A DNA stretch of 64,000 bases from Pomphorhynchus laevis (taxonomy: Eukaryota; Acanthocephala; Palaeacanthocephala; Echinorhynchida; Pomphorhynchidae), in NCBI GenBank assembly GCA_012934845.2, contig WNNJ02002853.1, positions 1-64,000 on the forward strand, written 5' to 3'. Both the position numbers and the translations under genes were made by a program. The notes under the pieces were generated by a model. It saw only the letters and a list, made by a program, of their open reading frames with translations. It had not been told where the DNA came from and made no database searches. Of this stretch, positions 44,330 to 55,544 are shown in pieces; the stretch's first letter is position 1, and each line of letters starts with the position of its first letter.

Positions 44330-46620
44330 AACACACAAGGACGTTGATGGGAGGACGTTAGAAGACAGCTACGACTGACATTAACTATGCTCAACTAGAA
44401 GTACAGTGCTCGACACACGACTGCAGCGTCTGGACTACAATCGCATGCGACAACAGTAAGTCTCAAGAAGACTTCCTATGTGGCTTTTGTACCAACAAAC
44501 TCATATGCGACCTCTCCCATAAGAACATATCAACCTCTAACGTGTCAACTCAAACCACCCAAGTCGTTTCTGATGTACTTTGTCAACCCACGGATCCTGT
44601 CACCACATGCACTTCTAATCCCATGTCATCTTCAATTCCCGACACCCTCGTCTCTTCCCTTCTGTCTCGTTCTTCAATAACCTACATCCCTCCAATAAAA
44701 TCACCTCAATCAACTTCCACAATCCTTCCACTCATAACCTTTCCTAACATCACTCACTACCCTCTATATTATCCAAATCCTCTTTGTCTTCCGCTATCAA
44801 ACCTATTCCCTTGGTATCCTCAAGTCCCAGCTCTCCTATCGTGATCTCACCAACTCACGTTACTCGTCCTCCTTTACGGAACCGCTTTCCTGATCGCGAT
44901 CGTTGCGTCATCGTCACTAATATCACTCCTTCTACCTCCTTATCTCCACAAGCACGTCTCGACCTACGATGTTTCCGCCTTCAGATCCATCCTCTCGTAT
45001 CTTTTTCCTGCCGATAAACCATCCCTTTTCAACGACATATCTCCTGTTGCATTCATCCGCCTTAACAAATCTTTTCAATCTAATCCTTCTCAGCCCCTCT
45101 CCTGAAAATTGTTTTCAAGCATCGCTCTCACGCGTACTCTATCCTCTCTCAACGATTTAAACTCATGTCCTCTACAACCACTCTAATTTTCCCTGATCGC
45201 ACACCTTCCGAAATTGCTAAACTCTCTTCTGTCCGCATCGAAAAACGCTGTCGCGATGAAAACGGCGAAACATCTATCTCCATCCGAAACATCAATGAAA
45301 TTTTCAAGTTAGCCACACTGCCTCAAAATTCGATGTCGCTTTATTTTCCCTATTTTCGACTATTTTCACTAGTCGAATTATTACTAGTCGAATCTATTAT
45401 TTCACTAAATAGATTCGACTATTTTCACTAGTCGAATCCGCCCGCCCCCTCAGCTCATCCCCTTCTAAATTCTCTAATCATTGCGGCATTGTCGCATTCA
45501 CCCGTCACCCTGCGTCTCTTCGCAAAATCATTCCCCCTTTCAGTTAAGCGACAATTAAAGCGACATTTTCGATGTCGCTTTATTTTCCCTATTTTCGACT
45601 ATTTTCACTAGTCGAATTATCACTAGTCGAATCTATTATTTCACTAAATAGATTCGACTATTTTCACTAGTCGAATCCGCCCGCCCCCTCAGCTCATCCC
45701 CTTCTAAATTCTCTAATCATTGCGGCATTGTCGCATTCGCCCGTCACCCTGCGTCTCTTCGCAAAATCATTCCCTTTTTCAGTTCTTTCTTTTTTGAATT
45801 GCTTACTTGTCGTTCTTCTGTCCGCATCGAAAAACGCTGTCGCAATGAAAACGGCGAAACATCTATCTCCATCCGAAACATCAATGAAAATTTCAAGTTA
45901 GCCACACTGCCTCAAAATTCGATGTCGCTTTATTTTTCCTATGTGTCTTCTTCGCTAGCCCATTTCACCACCACACACGGTTTCCGCCTCGTCCTCTTCA
46001 ACACTAGATATATTCTCTATAAATCCGATCTTATCCTTCACCTATTCACCAAGCAATATATCGATATATTCTACCTCACCGAAACCTTTCACTCTGATTC
46101 TGACGACACCTCAATTCGCCGTTTGCTCTCTAACAGTTGCTCACTAGTCGAATCCGCCCGCCCCCTCAGCTCATCCCCTTCTAAATTCTCTAATCATTGC
46201 GGCATTGTCGCATTCGCCCGTCACCCTGCGTCTCTTCGCAAAATCATTCCCCCTTTCAGTTCTTTCTTTTTTGAATTGCTCACTTGTCGTTCTTCTAGAT
46301 CGGTCACTCTGGATCTCGCCATTGTATACCGTCCTGGTTCATCATCTCCTACATCCTTATTTTTTACCGAACTCGCGACCTTCTGTTCAACTGTTCTTTG
46401 TCCTATATCCCTTCAATTGTTCTTGGCCACATCAACATCCGCCTCGACCTCCGCTCATGCACCGATTCCATCCAGTTCATCAACATTCTATCCAACTACA
46501 ATCACAATATTATTTCAAACGTTTCGGCATAAGGAAAATTTTCGTCAGTGTTTGTGCAGCATAATAACAAACTCAGTACACATTCTGAATAAACCAAACA
46601 AACATTCAGAGTAAAAAATA
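44330..46620 (+). mobile_element. LINE with Cys/His ORF1, 5' part, scrambled
   Basis: ORF1 begins GGR near 44,350, with the finger QCSTHDCSVWTTIACD ... FLCGFC, then Ser/Pro/Thr-rich low-complexity protein to ~45,160. The APE endonuclease is at ~45,960-46,420: LFNTRYILYKSDLIL, IFYLTETFHSD, HCGIVAFARH, LAIVYRPGSSS. The segment around 45,230-45,545 is present again at 45,568-45,940 as tandem duplications, with palindromes. No RT follows. The frame ends at 46,614. The C-rich strand suggests the 33.5 kb fragment is its missing 3' end. Confidence 0.7.
45799..46614 (+). pseudogene. APE endonuclease region of the scrambled LINE
   Basis: Open for 271 codons. The first ~40 codons (SSVRIEKRCRNENGETSIS ... 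LPQNSMSLYF) are the C-terminus of ORF1, or a linker, joined by rearrangement to the endonuclease. The endonuclease part has the LTET and GIVAFAR/IVYRPGS motifs, but the C-terminal catalytic blocks are replaced by Ser-rich sequence. Confidence 0.55.
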
Positions 46621-46839
46621 AAGTAATTAATTAACAAAATAATAATTAACAAAATTAATTATTATCGACATAAAAAAGCTTGAGAGATAAATAACATACA
46701 ATTTTAGCTCCACGAGCGAAACAAGCGGAAAATCTTTTCCACCAAGTTAATATTATTATTTTTTATTTTTTCTTCTTTTTATCATACAAACTACTGATTA
46801 CATTATAAAATCTTACAATTATATAAACGTTATATAACT
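46621..46839. other. AT-rich spacer
   Basis: No feature seen. Confidence 0.4.
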
Positions 46840-47565
46840 GCATGCCACGTGGGATACCCTAATCTTCAATCAAGTGTTGTAATTGTAACAATGCTGCGGC
46901 AAAGTGTATAAGATGCAAATGCGCAAAAAGCAAAACAGCATTTGTCAACTGTTCGGCCCTCAAACTGCTGTCGTAAGCCTGGATATTTACAAGAAACTCG
47001 ATATGACACCCCAATGCTTCGATAGCTAACTCGGAAGCACTGATTCATAAACCATTATGCCCAAATTTGAACCATCACTTTACTCGATTGATATCATTAA
47101 ACAAAGATTAGATAATCAATACTAACAAAAGAATGCACGGCGGTACTGGTCTATCTGGATATGATTCATTGCTATGGCGTAAAATGCTCAGCAAATTTGG
47201 AATTCAATCGCGCAAACTAGCTCGAGCGCTGGCTGATATTGGTATTCGAAATGCAACCGAGAATATGCAGGTTGGATCTTTAGAGACGCTGACAGTGTGC
47301 CCCTTTTTGTGATAAAAAAGAATGGCGATATCCACCCTATAGACTTATGTGAGGTATCTCGTCGGATCATTTGTAGAGCACTTCTCGATATTATGAGACC
47401 AGACTTAATTCGAGATGAAGGTATAGTACAGCTAGCAAAGTACACATACTTTGAAAGATGCGGATCATTTATCATATGTGGGTATGACGATCCAGCGGAG
47501 GTTGATGATTATGTCGCGAATTTGGATTACTTTGCTTCTTATCTACGTAGTCTGCCTTCGTGAAC
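46840..47565 (+). mobile_element. Relic of the RLE-type LINE (same family as 57.7-61.1 kb)
   Basis: The N-terminal Cys cluster is CCNCNNAAAKCIRCKCAK (about 46,871-46,930), aligning with CCTCNGPAAKCKGCRCAK of the intact element. After an internal deletion comes GGTGLSGYDSLLWRKMLSKF (about 47,137-47,195), matching GGAGPSGIDAQSWTHMLSKF. Then follows HPIDLCEVSRRIICRALL (about 47,335-47,390), matching RPIGICDVSRRIMTKAIL. It ends near 47,565. Several frame breaks; divergence in the protein is about half the positions, so it is a different and older lineage. Confidence 0.75.
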
Positions 47566-47819
47566 TTTGTTGTGTCCTTTGTGGATGTGTCGATGCTGTG
47601 TTCGCTATTCAAAGCCGCGATTTAGTTTTACCTTGCTTGTATTTTACGTATTTTTTTATCAAATTTTTCAATAACTTTTCAATCTGCAACGTAATTGCAG
47701 AACTGAACAATTATAATTTTTACTCTTTTATAATTTAAAGTATAAAGATTTCAAGAGTTTAAATTTATTTAAACTCTTGAAATTTAATTTTAATAAATTT
47801 AATTTTAAATTTTAAATTT
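47566..47819. other. AT-rich spacer with a long palindrome
   Basis: 47,748-47,783 is a perfect palindrome with 17-bp arms and a 2-nt spacer (ATTTCAAGAGTTTAAAT and its complement). Confidence 0.6.
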
Positions 47820-48690
47820 AAATTTATAACTTATTCTAATACAAAGTATATTATTTATTATCCATCCATAAAAATTTTCCGCTAATGATTTAAAATTTAG
47901 TTTTAATATTATTGTGTTGATTTATATATTTTACTATTTTCTGTTTGATGTTATTTTTATAGTAACCTAGTTTAAAATATGTATCTATTAAATTATTTTA
48001 ATGATTTTGAAGAAAACCAATATCGTTACAAATTGTTGCAATTCTTAAAATTTTATTATTTAATATATTATATTTTATATTATATGGTATGCATGAATGC
48101 CCATACAAAAATATGTTTCTTGTAAATTTAAATATGTCATCTTTACGATATAAATTAATAGTAGTTTTAGTTAATGTTAAATTTATGTTCATATCGAGAT
48201 ATACACCTTCTTTATCGTTAATATTGGTTTTATTAAGAATGAAGCAACCTGGATAAATTTGTTCGATTATTGAATAAAAATTATTAGAATTAAATACATA
48301 TATCATCAATGTATCGAAACATATATTTCATATATTTATATTGTTTAGATTTAGTTTTACACAGTTATGAACAAATTCATATTCTATAAAGCTAAAAACA
48401 AGTCAGCTACAATTGGGCTACTATTACTTCCCATTGGAACACCTTTTACTTGTCTAACTATAGATGTCCCTACTTTTAAATAATTTTAATAGTTCAAATT
48501 TATTTTTTATGTGTTGATTTATGTATTTTACTATTTTCTGTTTGATGTTATTTTTATAGTAACCTAGTTTAAAATATGTATCTATAAAATTATTTAAATG
48601 ATTTTGAAGAAAGCCAATAGCATACATATTGTTGCAATTCTTAAAATTTCATTATTTAATGTATCTTTATTTTATATTATATGGACCGAA
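47820..48690 (-). mobile_element. PLE reverse-transcriptase relic, two partial copies
   Basis: Minus strand. 47,820-48,495: FNSNNFYSIIEQIYPGCFIL, KEGVYLDMNINLTLTKT, YRKDDIFKFTRNIF, then KILRIATICNDIGFLQNH and the 3' block. 48,505-48,690: a second copy of the 3' block only. Same family as 30.3-31.2, 49.2-51.1 and 55.5 kb. Fossil with many breaks. Confidence 0.65.
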
Positions 48691-48885
48691 TTGCTTGTTT
48701 TATGCACAAATAAAACAATTTTTAAATTTAATGAAGTTGTATATGAACAAAACGATGGTCTCGCAATGGGAAATCCTCTAGCCCCTTTTTAGTGAATATA
48801 TGAGAAATTGGGTATTAAATAATATAACTAAGATTGATGAAATGGTTATGTGTATTAGATATGTCGATTATGACAGAGTATATTA
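48690..48885 (+). mobile_element. Classic Penelope-type RT fragment
   Basis: Plus strand: TIFKFNEVVYEQNDGLAMGN, followed by PLAPF and, after a break, a region ending IRYVDYDR. GLAMGNPLAP is motif B and RYVD motif C of Penelope-type reverse transcriptases. It may belong to the family of the 41.9-43.3 kb relic. Short fossil. Confidence 0.6.
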
Positions 48886-51120
48886 TTTATTATCCAACCA
48901 TAAAAATGTTTCGCTAAGGATTTTAAATTTATTTTTAATATTATTGTGTTATTTTATATGATTAAAAATTTCCTTCTTAAGAATTCAAAAAGGTAAAATG
49001 GTAACGATGCAAAAGGATTAATTTCACTTTTTTAGTATTAAACACGAATAGAAAAATGAGTAATAAGGCTACATGGATAAATTTGTATCTAATTCTAATA
49101 CAAATGAAAAATTGAAATTTAAAATAAACGTCATTTTTATGAATTGACTAATGAATAACAGACGTTGTATCAGAATAAGAATTAGAGGTCATCAGGAGGA
49201 ACTGCTATGCTATCAGGTTTCGGCCCCTAACTCCTCTACCCAACATAGCAGCGGGGCCAAATACATGCTAATGATGTATTTCCTCTGAAATAACTATCTA
49301 GTATCTTATTCTAATGCAAAGTATATTATTTATTATCCATCCATAAAAATTTGCCATTTAAGAGTTTAAATTTATTCTTTATATTATTGTGTTGATTTAT
49401 ATATTTTACTATTTTCTGCTTGATGTTATTTTTATAGTAACCTAGTTTAAAATATGTATCTATTTAAATATGTCATCTTTACTATATAAATTAATGGTAG
49501 TTTTAGTTAATGTCAAGTTAATGTTCATATCTATATATACACCTTCGTTATCATCAATATTAGAATGAGGCTACCTAGATAAATTTGTTCATATAAAGAT
49601 ATATACTTTGATTGCAATCGAAGAAAGCCAATTTTGAAGAAAGCCAATATTCTTACATATTATGCATATTTTACATATTTAAATTTTATTATTTAATGTA
49701 TTATATTTTATATTATATGGTATGCATGAATGCCTATGCAAAAATGTTTCTGTAAATTTAAACATGTCATCCTTACGATATAAATGAAAAGTAGTTTTAA
49801 TTGATTTGAATTTAATGTTCATATATAAACAAAGCAAATCGTTTATTATTTAATTATATTGTTTCGCTTGAGTTTAAATTTATTTATTGTGCTGATTTAT
49901 ATATTTTATTCAGTAGCTGATGAGGCTCATCAATATTGAAATGTTGCTGTTTTTTTTCAACTGCAGTTGAAAAAATAAACTTTAAACTAGTAACCACGCA
50001 TCAAAATTTCCCGCTAATGATTTTAAATTTATTTTTAATATTATTGTGTTGATTTATATATTTTATAATTTTCTGTTTGATTGTATTGTTATAATAATCT
50101 AGTTTAAAATATGTATCTATTAAATTATTTAAATGATTTTGAAGAAAGCCAATATCATTACATATTGTTGCAATTCTTAAAATTTCATTATTTAATGTAT
50201 TATATTTTATATTATATGGTATGCATGAATGATAATGCAAAAATATGTTTTTTGTAAATTTAAACATGTCATCTTTACGATATAAATTAATAGTAGTTTT
50301 AATTGATTTGAATTCAATGTTCATATATACCTTCTTTACCATCAATATTAATTTTACTACGATTATGGCTACTTGGATAAATTTGTTCACTTATATGATA
50401 AAAATTATTAAATAAAAATATCGATGCTTTTTTTTTAAATTCCAATAATGTTATAATTATTTTATGAAGGAATTAAAGTTTTTTTTTAAATTTTAGGTCA
50501 TTTTTATTATATCAAATTTCAACCCCTATTCATTGACTCAACATAACAGCGGGGCCAAATACACGCTAATGACGTATTTCCTCTTATTAAATTTGATTAT
50601 CTAGTACATTTTATAAAATTATATTCTTAAATCAAATGAATCAAATCAGCTAACTGAGTCTACGCATTTAATATAATTATAAAATAAACAGATCATAATA
50701 ATGCTAAATCAAAATTTTATAATTAAATAATAAAATAAATAATTGTTATAAGATTTTTTATAATTTAAATCAATTTAAAATAAAAAATTGAAATTTAAAA
50801 TGAAAATCAATTTTTTATTAATTGACTAATAAATAACAGACGTTGTATCAGAATAAGAATTGGAGGTAATCAGGAGGAAGTGCTATGCTATCAGGTTTCG
50901 GCCCCTAACTCCTCTACCCAACATAGAAGTGGGGCCAAACACGTGCTAATGACGTATTTCCTCTGATTAAATTTGATTATATAGTATCTTATTCTAATAC
51001 AAAGTATATTATTTATTATCCATCCATAAAAATTTTCCGCTAATGATTTTAAATTTATTTTTAATATTATTGTGTTGATTTATATATTTTACTATTTTCT
51101 GTTTGATTGTATTTTAATAT
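48886..51120 (-). mobile_element. Cluster of PLE 3' fragments
   Basis: At least four partial copies in the same (minus) orientation: about 49,190-49,580, 49,600-49,840, 49,990-50,400 and 50,510-51,115. The best frame is 50,001-50,390: SIKTTINLYRKDDMFKFTKN, NEILRIATICNDIGFLQNHL, KYINQHNNIKNKFKIISGKF. Two copies carry the full 3' module: GGCCCC and GGGGCC arms (49,222/49,253; 50,900/50,931) next to GAAACCTGATAGCATAGCAG on the minus strand and CTGATGACC beyond. Head-to-tail clustering is typical of PLE insertion products. All are fossils. Confidence 0.6.
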
Positions 51121-52965
51121 AAGATTTCAAATAATTTATATTTATTTATTCAATTACATGTCAAAGCCAAAAGTCAAAGTAAAATCCGACAGAGTCAAAA
51201 AGAAAAACAAAAGACAAATAGCAAATAGTAATTCAACGGATCTAAATAATATTTTGTGATTAATATTTAATATTTTTTTATATTTTACGATTTTCATAGT
51301 TTATTTTATAATATTTTATATAATAACTATTTATAATCATTTAAAAAGTTAATTTAAATTTTTAAATTAGCTCTTTTGCCAAATCTTTTAATTCTGCGCG
51401 TATGCCTTTCCAACGTATCATAAACTGCTGCTCGTGTCCTTTTGCGTCTTTGCCGATGAATTTTATTTTATTTTTATTACGACTGTTAATAAAATTATTT
51501 ATTTTAAATAGCATCTTTGTATTTTTAAAAATTAATAATAAATATTTATAATATCAGGTAATTGCGAAATTTGAACTTAATTTAAAAAGTTAATTTAAAT
51601 TTTTAATTTAATTACTAAGTTTAAAATCATTTAACTAAGTTTTAAATCGTTAAAATTACTAAGTTATTAATCGTTTTTCAGGAATGGTGGTTTAGCTTAA
51701 TATAAAAAGTGAATTTAAATTTCTAATCATTGTTGTACATTAGGAATTTTTCATCAGACCAAGCACACTTGCGTCCTTTCCACACACACCTGCCTCCCCA
51801 CTGCATTTACTATATTTTGCCATTTTAGCGATATCCCACAATTTTCATATTGATTTTAATTAATCATTAATTATTTTTATTTAGCATTGCTTTTAATTTA
51901 TAAAAAATATTAAATTCGTATACTTAGCTTTTCTAAATATATAAGATGAATTAAGCATTGAACGTAATTGACATAAATACTAAACCCAAATTACGTTTAC
52001 TAGATTCTTTGCATTTATGTATAATACGCTTATCCTAACGCTGCTTTCTGTTTGATTATGTGAAAATAATTCGTTCATGTGTAATGTGTAATTAAACTGC
52101 AATTAATTAGAAAAATTTTTAATATGCTAGTGTCTTATGCAATCTTGATTCCGAAGCCCAATGATCCCCTACTTTTTATTAAACGTTATCTAAGTAATAA
52201 TATGTGGCCAATTTGCGGGCAACCCATTCAATTGTATCTGTATTTGGAAAATTAATTTGACCTTAAATTATTGTGACAGTATCTGCTAGTAATTAATTAA
52301 GAAAGCTAAGTTCTGAATCAATAAATTATATTGTTTAAATAATTATTGAGTGCATAATTTATAGATTGTTTTAGTTCTCCTGTATATAAGCATTAGATAT
52401 ATTGTATTGCCACATGCATTTGTTTAGTGAAGTACAAAAATGCATTAATTTTTGTAAAAAAATAATTATTTAATAAATAATATTTAATATAATATATTAA
52501 ATATTATTTAACATTGAAATTAATCGACATTTAATAAATATTAAACATAAATTATGGACTGAGTTTAGTAGATTTTGTTGTTTCGCGTATAATACATGCG
52601 GCCGTAAATCACTTTCTATCACTACTCTAATTAACTCATCATTTTATTAAAACTAATTATTTAAATGTTTCCTTTAAAAACAAAGAAATTTTGATTTAAA
52701 AAATAATTTGTACAAAATCCAAATTCTATGATTGCTAGTTTTTTATCTTTTTATCTTTTTTAATAAAATAGTATAGATTTTGGATTTTTGAAAGTCTTCC
52801 TATATTTTTGATTATTTCGTTCATGTGTTCTAAAATTTTATTATACTCAAAGAGATTTGTTCAGGGAGAGATCAGGACAGGCTATTTTAATTCAATAAGA
52901 TTTTCATTTTCCTATGTATTGCTGGACAAGAAGCATATAAAAGCTAGGATTTTTATATTTTATAG
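51121..52965. other. AT-rich DNA with a possible small exon
   Basis: On the minus strand 51,514-51,362 is an open frame of 50 codons with a plausible acceptor (TTTATTAACAG) inside it and the unusually protein-like stretch FIGKDAKGHEQQFMIRWKGI. A 33-codon Lys-rich frame on the plus strand at 51,157 and a Trp/Cys-rich stretch near 51,770 (minus) are similarly unproven. None is recognised. Confidence 0.25.
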
Positions 52966-53097
52966 ATGACTTTGAATGATGTTAGACCTCGTGACACGTT
53001 CTGGGATATATACGAAAGATGTTGTTTCGCCTATGCAACCGGTGCCTTACCTTCTATACGACGATCAATAAGAGATGATGTCTTTGTTACAATTGAG
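52966..53097 (+). other. Possible exon, unrecognised
   Basis: Open for 44 codons from an ATG directly after TATATTTTATAG (acceptor-like) to GAG|GTGGAT (donor-like). Peptide begins MTLNDVRPRDTFWDIYERCC. Base composition is clearly richer in GC than its surroundings. Could also be a piece of a decayed LINE. No family recognised. Confidence 0.25.
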
Positions 53098-54209
53098 GTG
53101 GATAATGTGAGGCAAGCAACCAATAGAACATGTTCATAGTCTATTAAATTAACTTCGTTTTAGATGTTCTAAGCAATGTTTTAGGCAAATATTTAAAATA
53201 TTTAATAAATGCCTTCCTTAATTGTATTTTTCATGTTTATACCAGATAAACATGATATTTTTTACTAAAATAGTGATTTTATTTAAATTTAATGAGCAAT
53301 CACATTTTGTCAAATTTTATTTGCAAATCTAGATATTTGCGAACGAATTTTGAGATTCAAAACGAACGTTTTAAAAACGAACAAAATTAAAAATAGATAT
53401 TCATAACGAACTATTTTTAATTCTGCAAATTCTAATCGCAAATATATGCGAAAGAATTTAATATCAAAACGTCAAATTTTATCTTTGCTAAATTATTATT
53501 CCTTTGATTTTTAGTAAAATGCAAATAATGCAATATAATTCAGCACGTCTAAATTTTAGTATAAATATTTTAAACACATTTTTATTTGCTACGATTATTT
53601 TTAAGATATCTATATTCCACACAGTTGTCTCTCTGACTGTGTGGAATTAATTTAAAATCAAATTGCCATCGATATCATAGCAATTATACTTTTTGCGATT
53701 CAAGTTTTTTAATCAAATATTTTTATGTACGCAATCATTTTTAGCCAGACGCGGAAGAACGACGATAGTAGCAAGTACCGTTTCGTCATCACAATGACTC
53801 ATCAGTGCCAGATCCCTATTCTCTCTTGAAATATTTTTATTTTTGTAAATAAAAGCGTTTCCTGCAGTAAGCGTTCTTCCGATTAAATAAAATCGTATTT
53901 ATTCTGATAATTTTTCATTAGCCAATAATTCCTTCCAATTCAAGGATTTTGGACAAAATTATTAGCATCGTTGATATTTCTTCTGAAGTTTAATTAAAAA
54001 AAAATCAATTTAAGTGAAAATCGCCTAATATACGATGTTTATGAATAATAAAAAGTGAGATTTTATCTGAGCCTAATTAAATAGGCTCAGATAAAGAGCT
54101 TGGAATTAAAGCTCTTTAAAATAAAATAATAAAATAGTCTTGTCGTTAATAAAATGGGCTTGGAATTTTTCTACGAGTATCAAATAACAATTGTTTTTGG
54201 ATTTTGGAG
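53098..54209. other. AT-rich DNA, no gene seen outside the ribozyme candidate
   Basis: Contains the palindrome at 53,614-53,647 (12-bp arms) and another at 54,063-54,096 (about 14-bp arms around ATTAAA), followed by an 8-bp-arm hairpin. Confidence 0.5.
53761..53805 (-). ncRNA. Hammerhead ribozyme candidate
   Basis: Read on the minus strand: CTGATGA (53,805-53,799), stem II GTCAT/ATGAC with a TGTG loop (53,798-53,785), GAAA (53,784-53,781), stem III CGGTA/TATCG with an 8-nt loop (53,780-53,763, one G-T pair), then the cleavage triplet GTC (53,763-53,761). All core bases of the catalytic centre are present in the right order. Stem I is not directly next to CTGATGA, but GTTCTTCC after the cleavage site pairs perfectly with GGAAGAAC at 53,880-53,873, 67 nt upstream of the core. 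PLEs are known to carry such ribozymes; no PLE reading frame is adjacent here. Confidence 0.55.
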
Positions 54210-54335
54210 CAGAATTACAAAAGTATAAAATTGAGTAAACAACATAAATTTCTTTTTGAAACGGAAGGTGCTCGGGGTCACTTAAATTATCAAAATCGAA
54301 ATGGCAAGACAAATGGCAAATCATTATCAGAAATG
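54210..54335 (+). other. Possible exon with weak Rel/NFAT-like motif
   Basis: Open for 42 codons between TTTGGATTTTGGAG (acceptor-like) and a strong donor (GAAATG|GTAAGT). The peptide contains KQHKFLFETEGARGHL, which resembles the DNA-recognition loop of Rel-homology proteins (for example ETEGSRG in NFAT). The match is short and the next exon was not found, so the function is only a guess. Confidence 0.25.
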
Positions 54336-54958
54336 GTAAGTTTTAATGACCAAAAGATTTTAACCGAATAAAATCTTTAGGTAAAAAGATTTTTATAAAT
54401 TTTCTACCTCATCCAGGGCGTCTTGGCATGTTGATAATAAATTTATTTTTTCATATTTATTTTTTAATTTTAATGTAAAAATTTAAGATGCTTTCAACAT
54501 ATATTGCTTGGTATATAATATTATATTATTACAATATTATATATTATATTATTACAATATTACTTGCTATAGTCTTCGAGAAATGGAAAAGAGCAGTTTG
54601 ACAAATAAATAATCAAATAAACAAGTAATTATTCAAAAATTATTGGTTTTTAGGTTGTTTTGTCAAAATTTTAATTGTTTCTTTCAAACAATAGATAATA
54701 GATTATAATATTATATAATATATAATTATTAAATATATATATTTAATATAAATAATTTTATATTATTTAATTTTATATTATTTTTTAATATATATAATTT
54801 TTATAAATATATATATTATTATATATAATAATTATTATAAATTATAATTAAAATACATTTAAATTTAAGATGTTTTATAATAATATTATATTGTAGTAAA
54901 ATTGCATTTCGAATTATTATTAAATTATATTTTGCTATTTGATAAATAAAAATTTTAG
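54336..54958. other. AT-rich DNA, no gene seen
   Basis: Long TATA-type simple sequence, especially 54,700-54,860. Confidence 0.5.
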
Positions 54959-55088
54959 GATTTCAGATTGGCCTCCGATATTTTCTGCGTTAGAGCAATG
55001 CACTAGCATTGAACGTCTTACCTTTCAAAGCACTTACATGTCCACAATCGATCGCGCTAGAGGTGCTTCAATTTGTGTGATTTTCTAA
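54959..55088 (+). other. Possible terminal exon, unrecognised
   Basis: Follows AAATTTTAG and stays open in one frame (ISDWPPIFSALEQCTSIERL ...) to a TAA at 55,086. Higher GC than its flanks. The phase does not fit the candidate at 54,210-54,335. Not recognised. Confidence 0.2.
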
Positions 55089-55544
55089 ATGTATTTTTGT
55101 TCAAGGGAGCAATCGTCCTGAGTATCTTACTGTAAAGTCCATAATGAAAAAGCTATCTCATTCAATTCAAAAGCATCTCTCGAAAACAATAGCTCTCGAA
55201 CAGTTAAATTTTATTGCAATTAAGTTTCATTCCAATGACATAAGCTACCTTGCCAGAGTATGATGTTTAGCAGATTATATTAGATTATTATATTAGCAGA
55301 TTATAATTATAATATCAAATTTTTTACAACTAGCAAGGTAAATATGTAAACTTATAAGTTTTATTTCTTTTTTGCAAATTGTAATTTTGTTAAAGATCAG
55401 CAAAAATTAAATTTTATCTTTTAAAGGAAATCATTAAAAGTCAATGTTCTATAAACAGGTGAAGACGTAAGTAAATAAACGTCTATATATAGCAGCCATA
55501 ACGCCTATCTAACAAAAATTAAACCATCAAATAAATATAAATAT
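55089..55544. other. No gene recognised
   Basis: AT-rich; no matches inside the window. Confidence 0.4.

Noticed and set aside
49210-49270. Hammerhead ribozyme in the PLE 3' module
   Set aside because: GAAA follows a GGCCCC/GGGGCC hairpin, but CTGATGA lies on the wrong side; not a core in one copy.
51157-51258. 33-codon Lys-rich frame (MSKPKVKVKSDRVKKKNK)
   Set aside because: Too short and of simple composition; no support from splice sites or a second copy.
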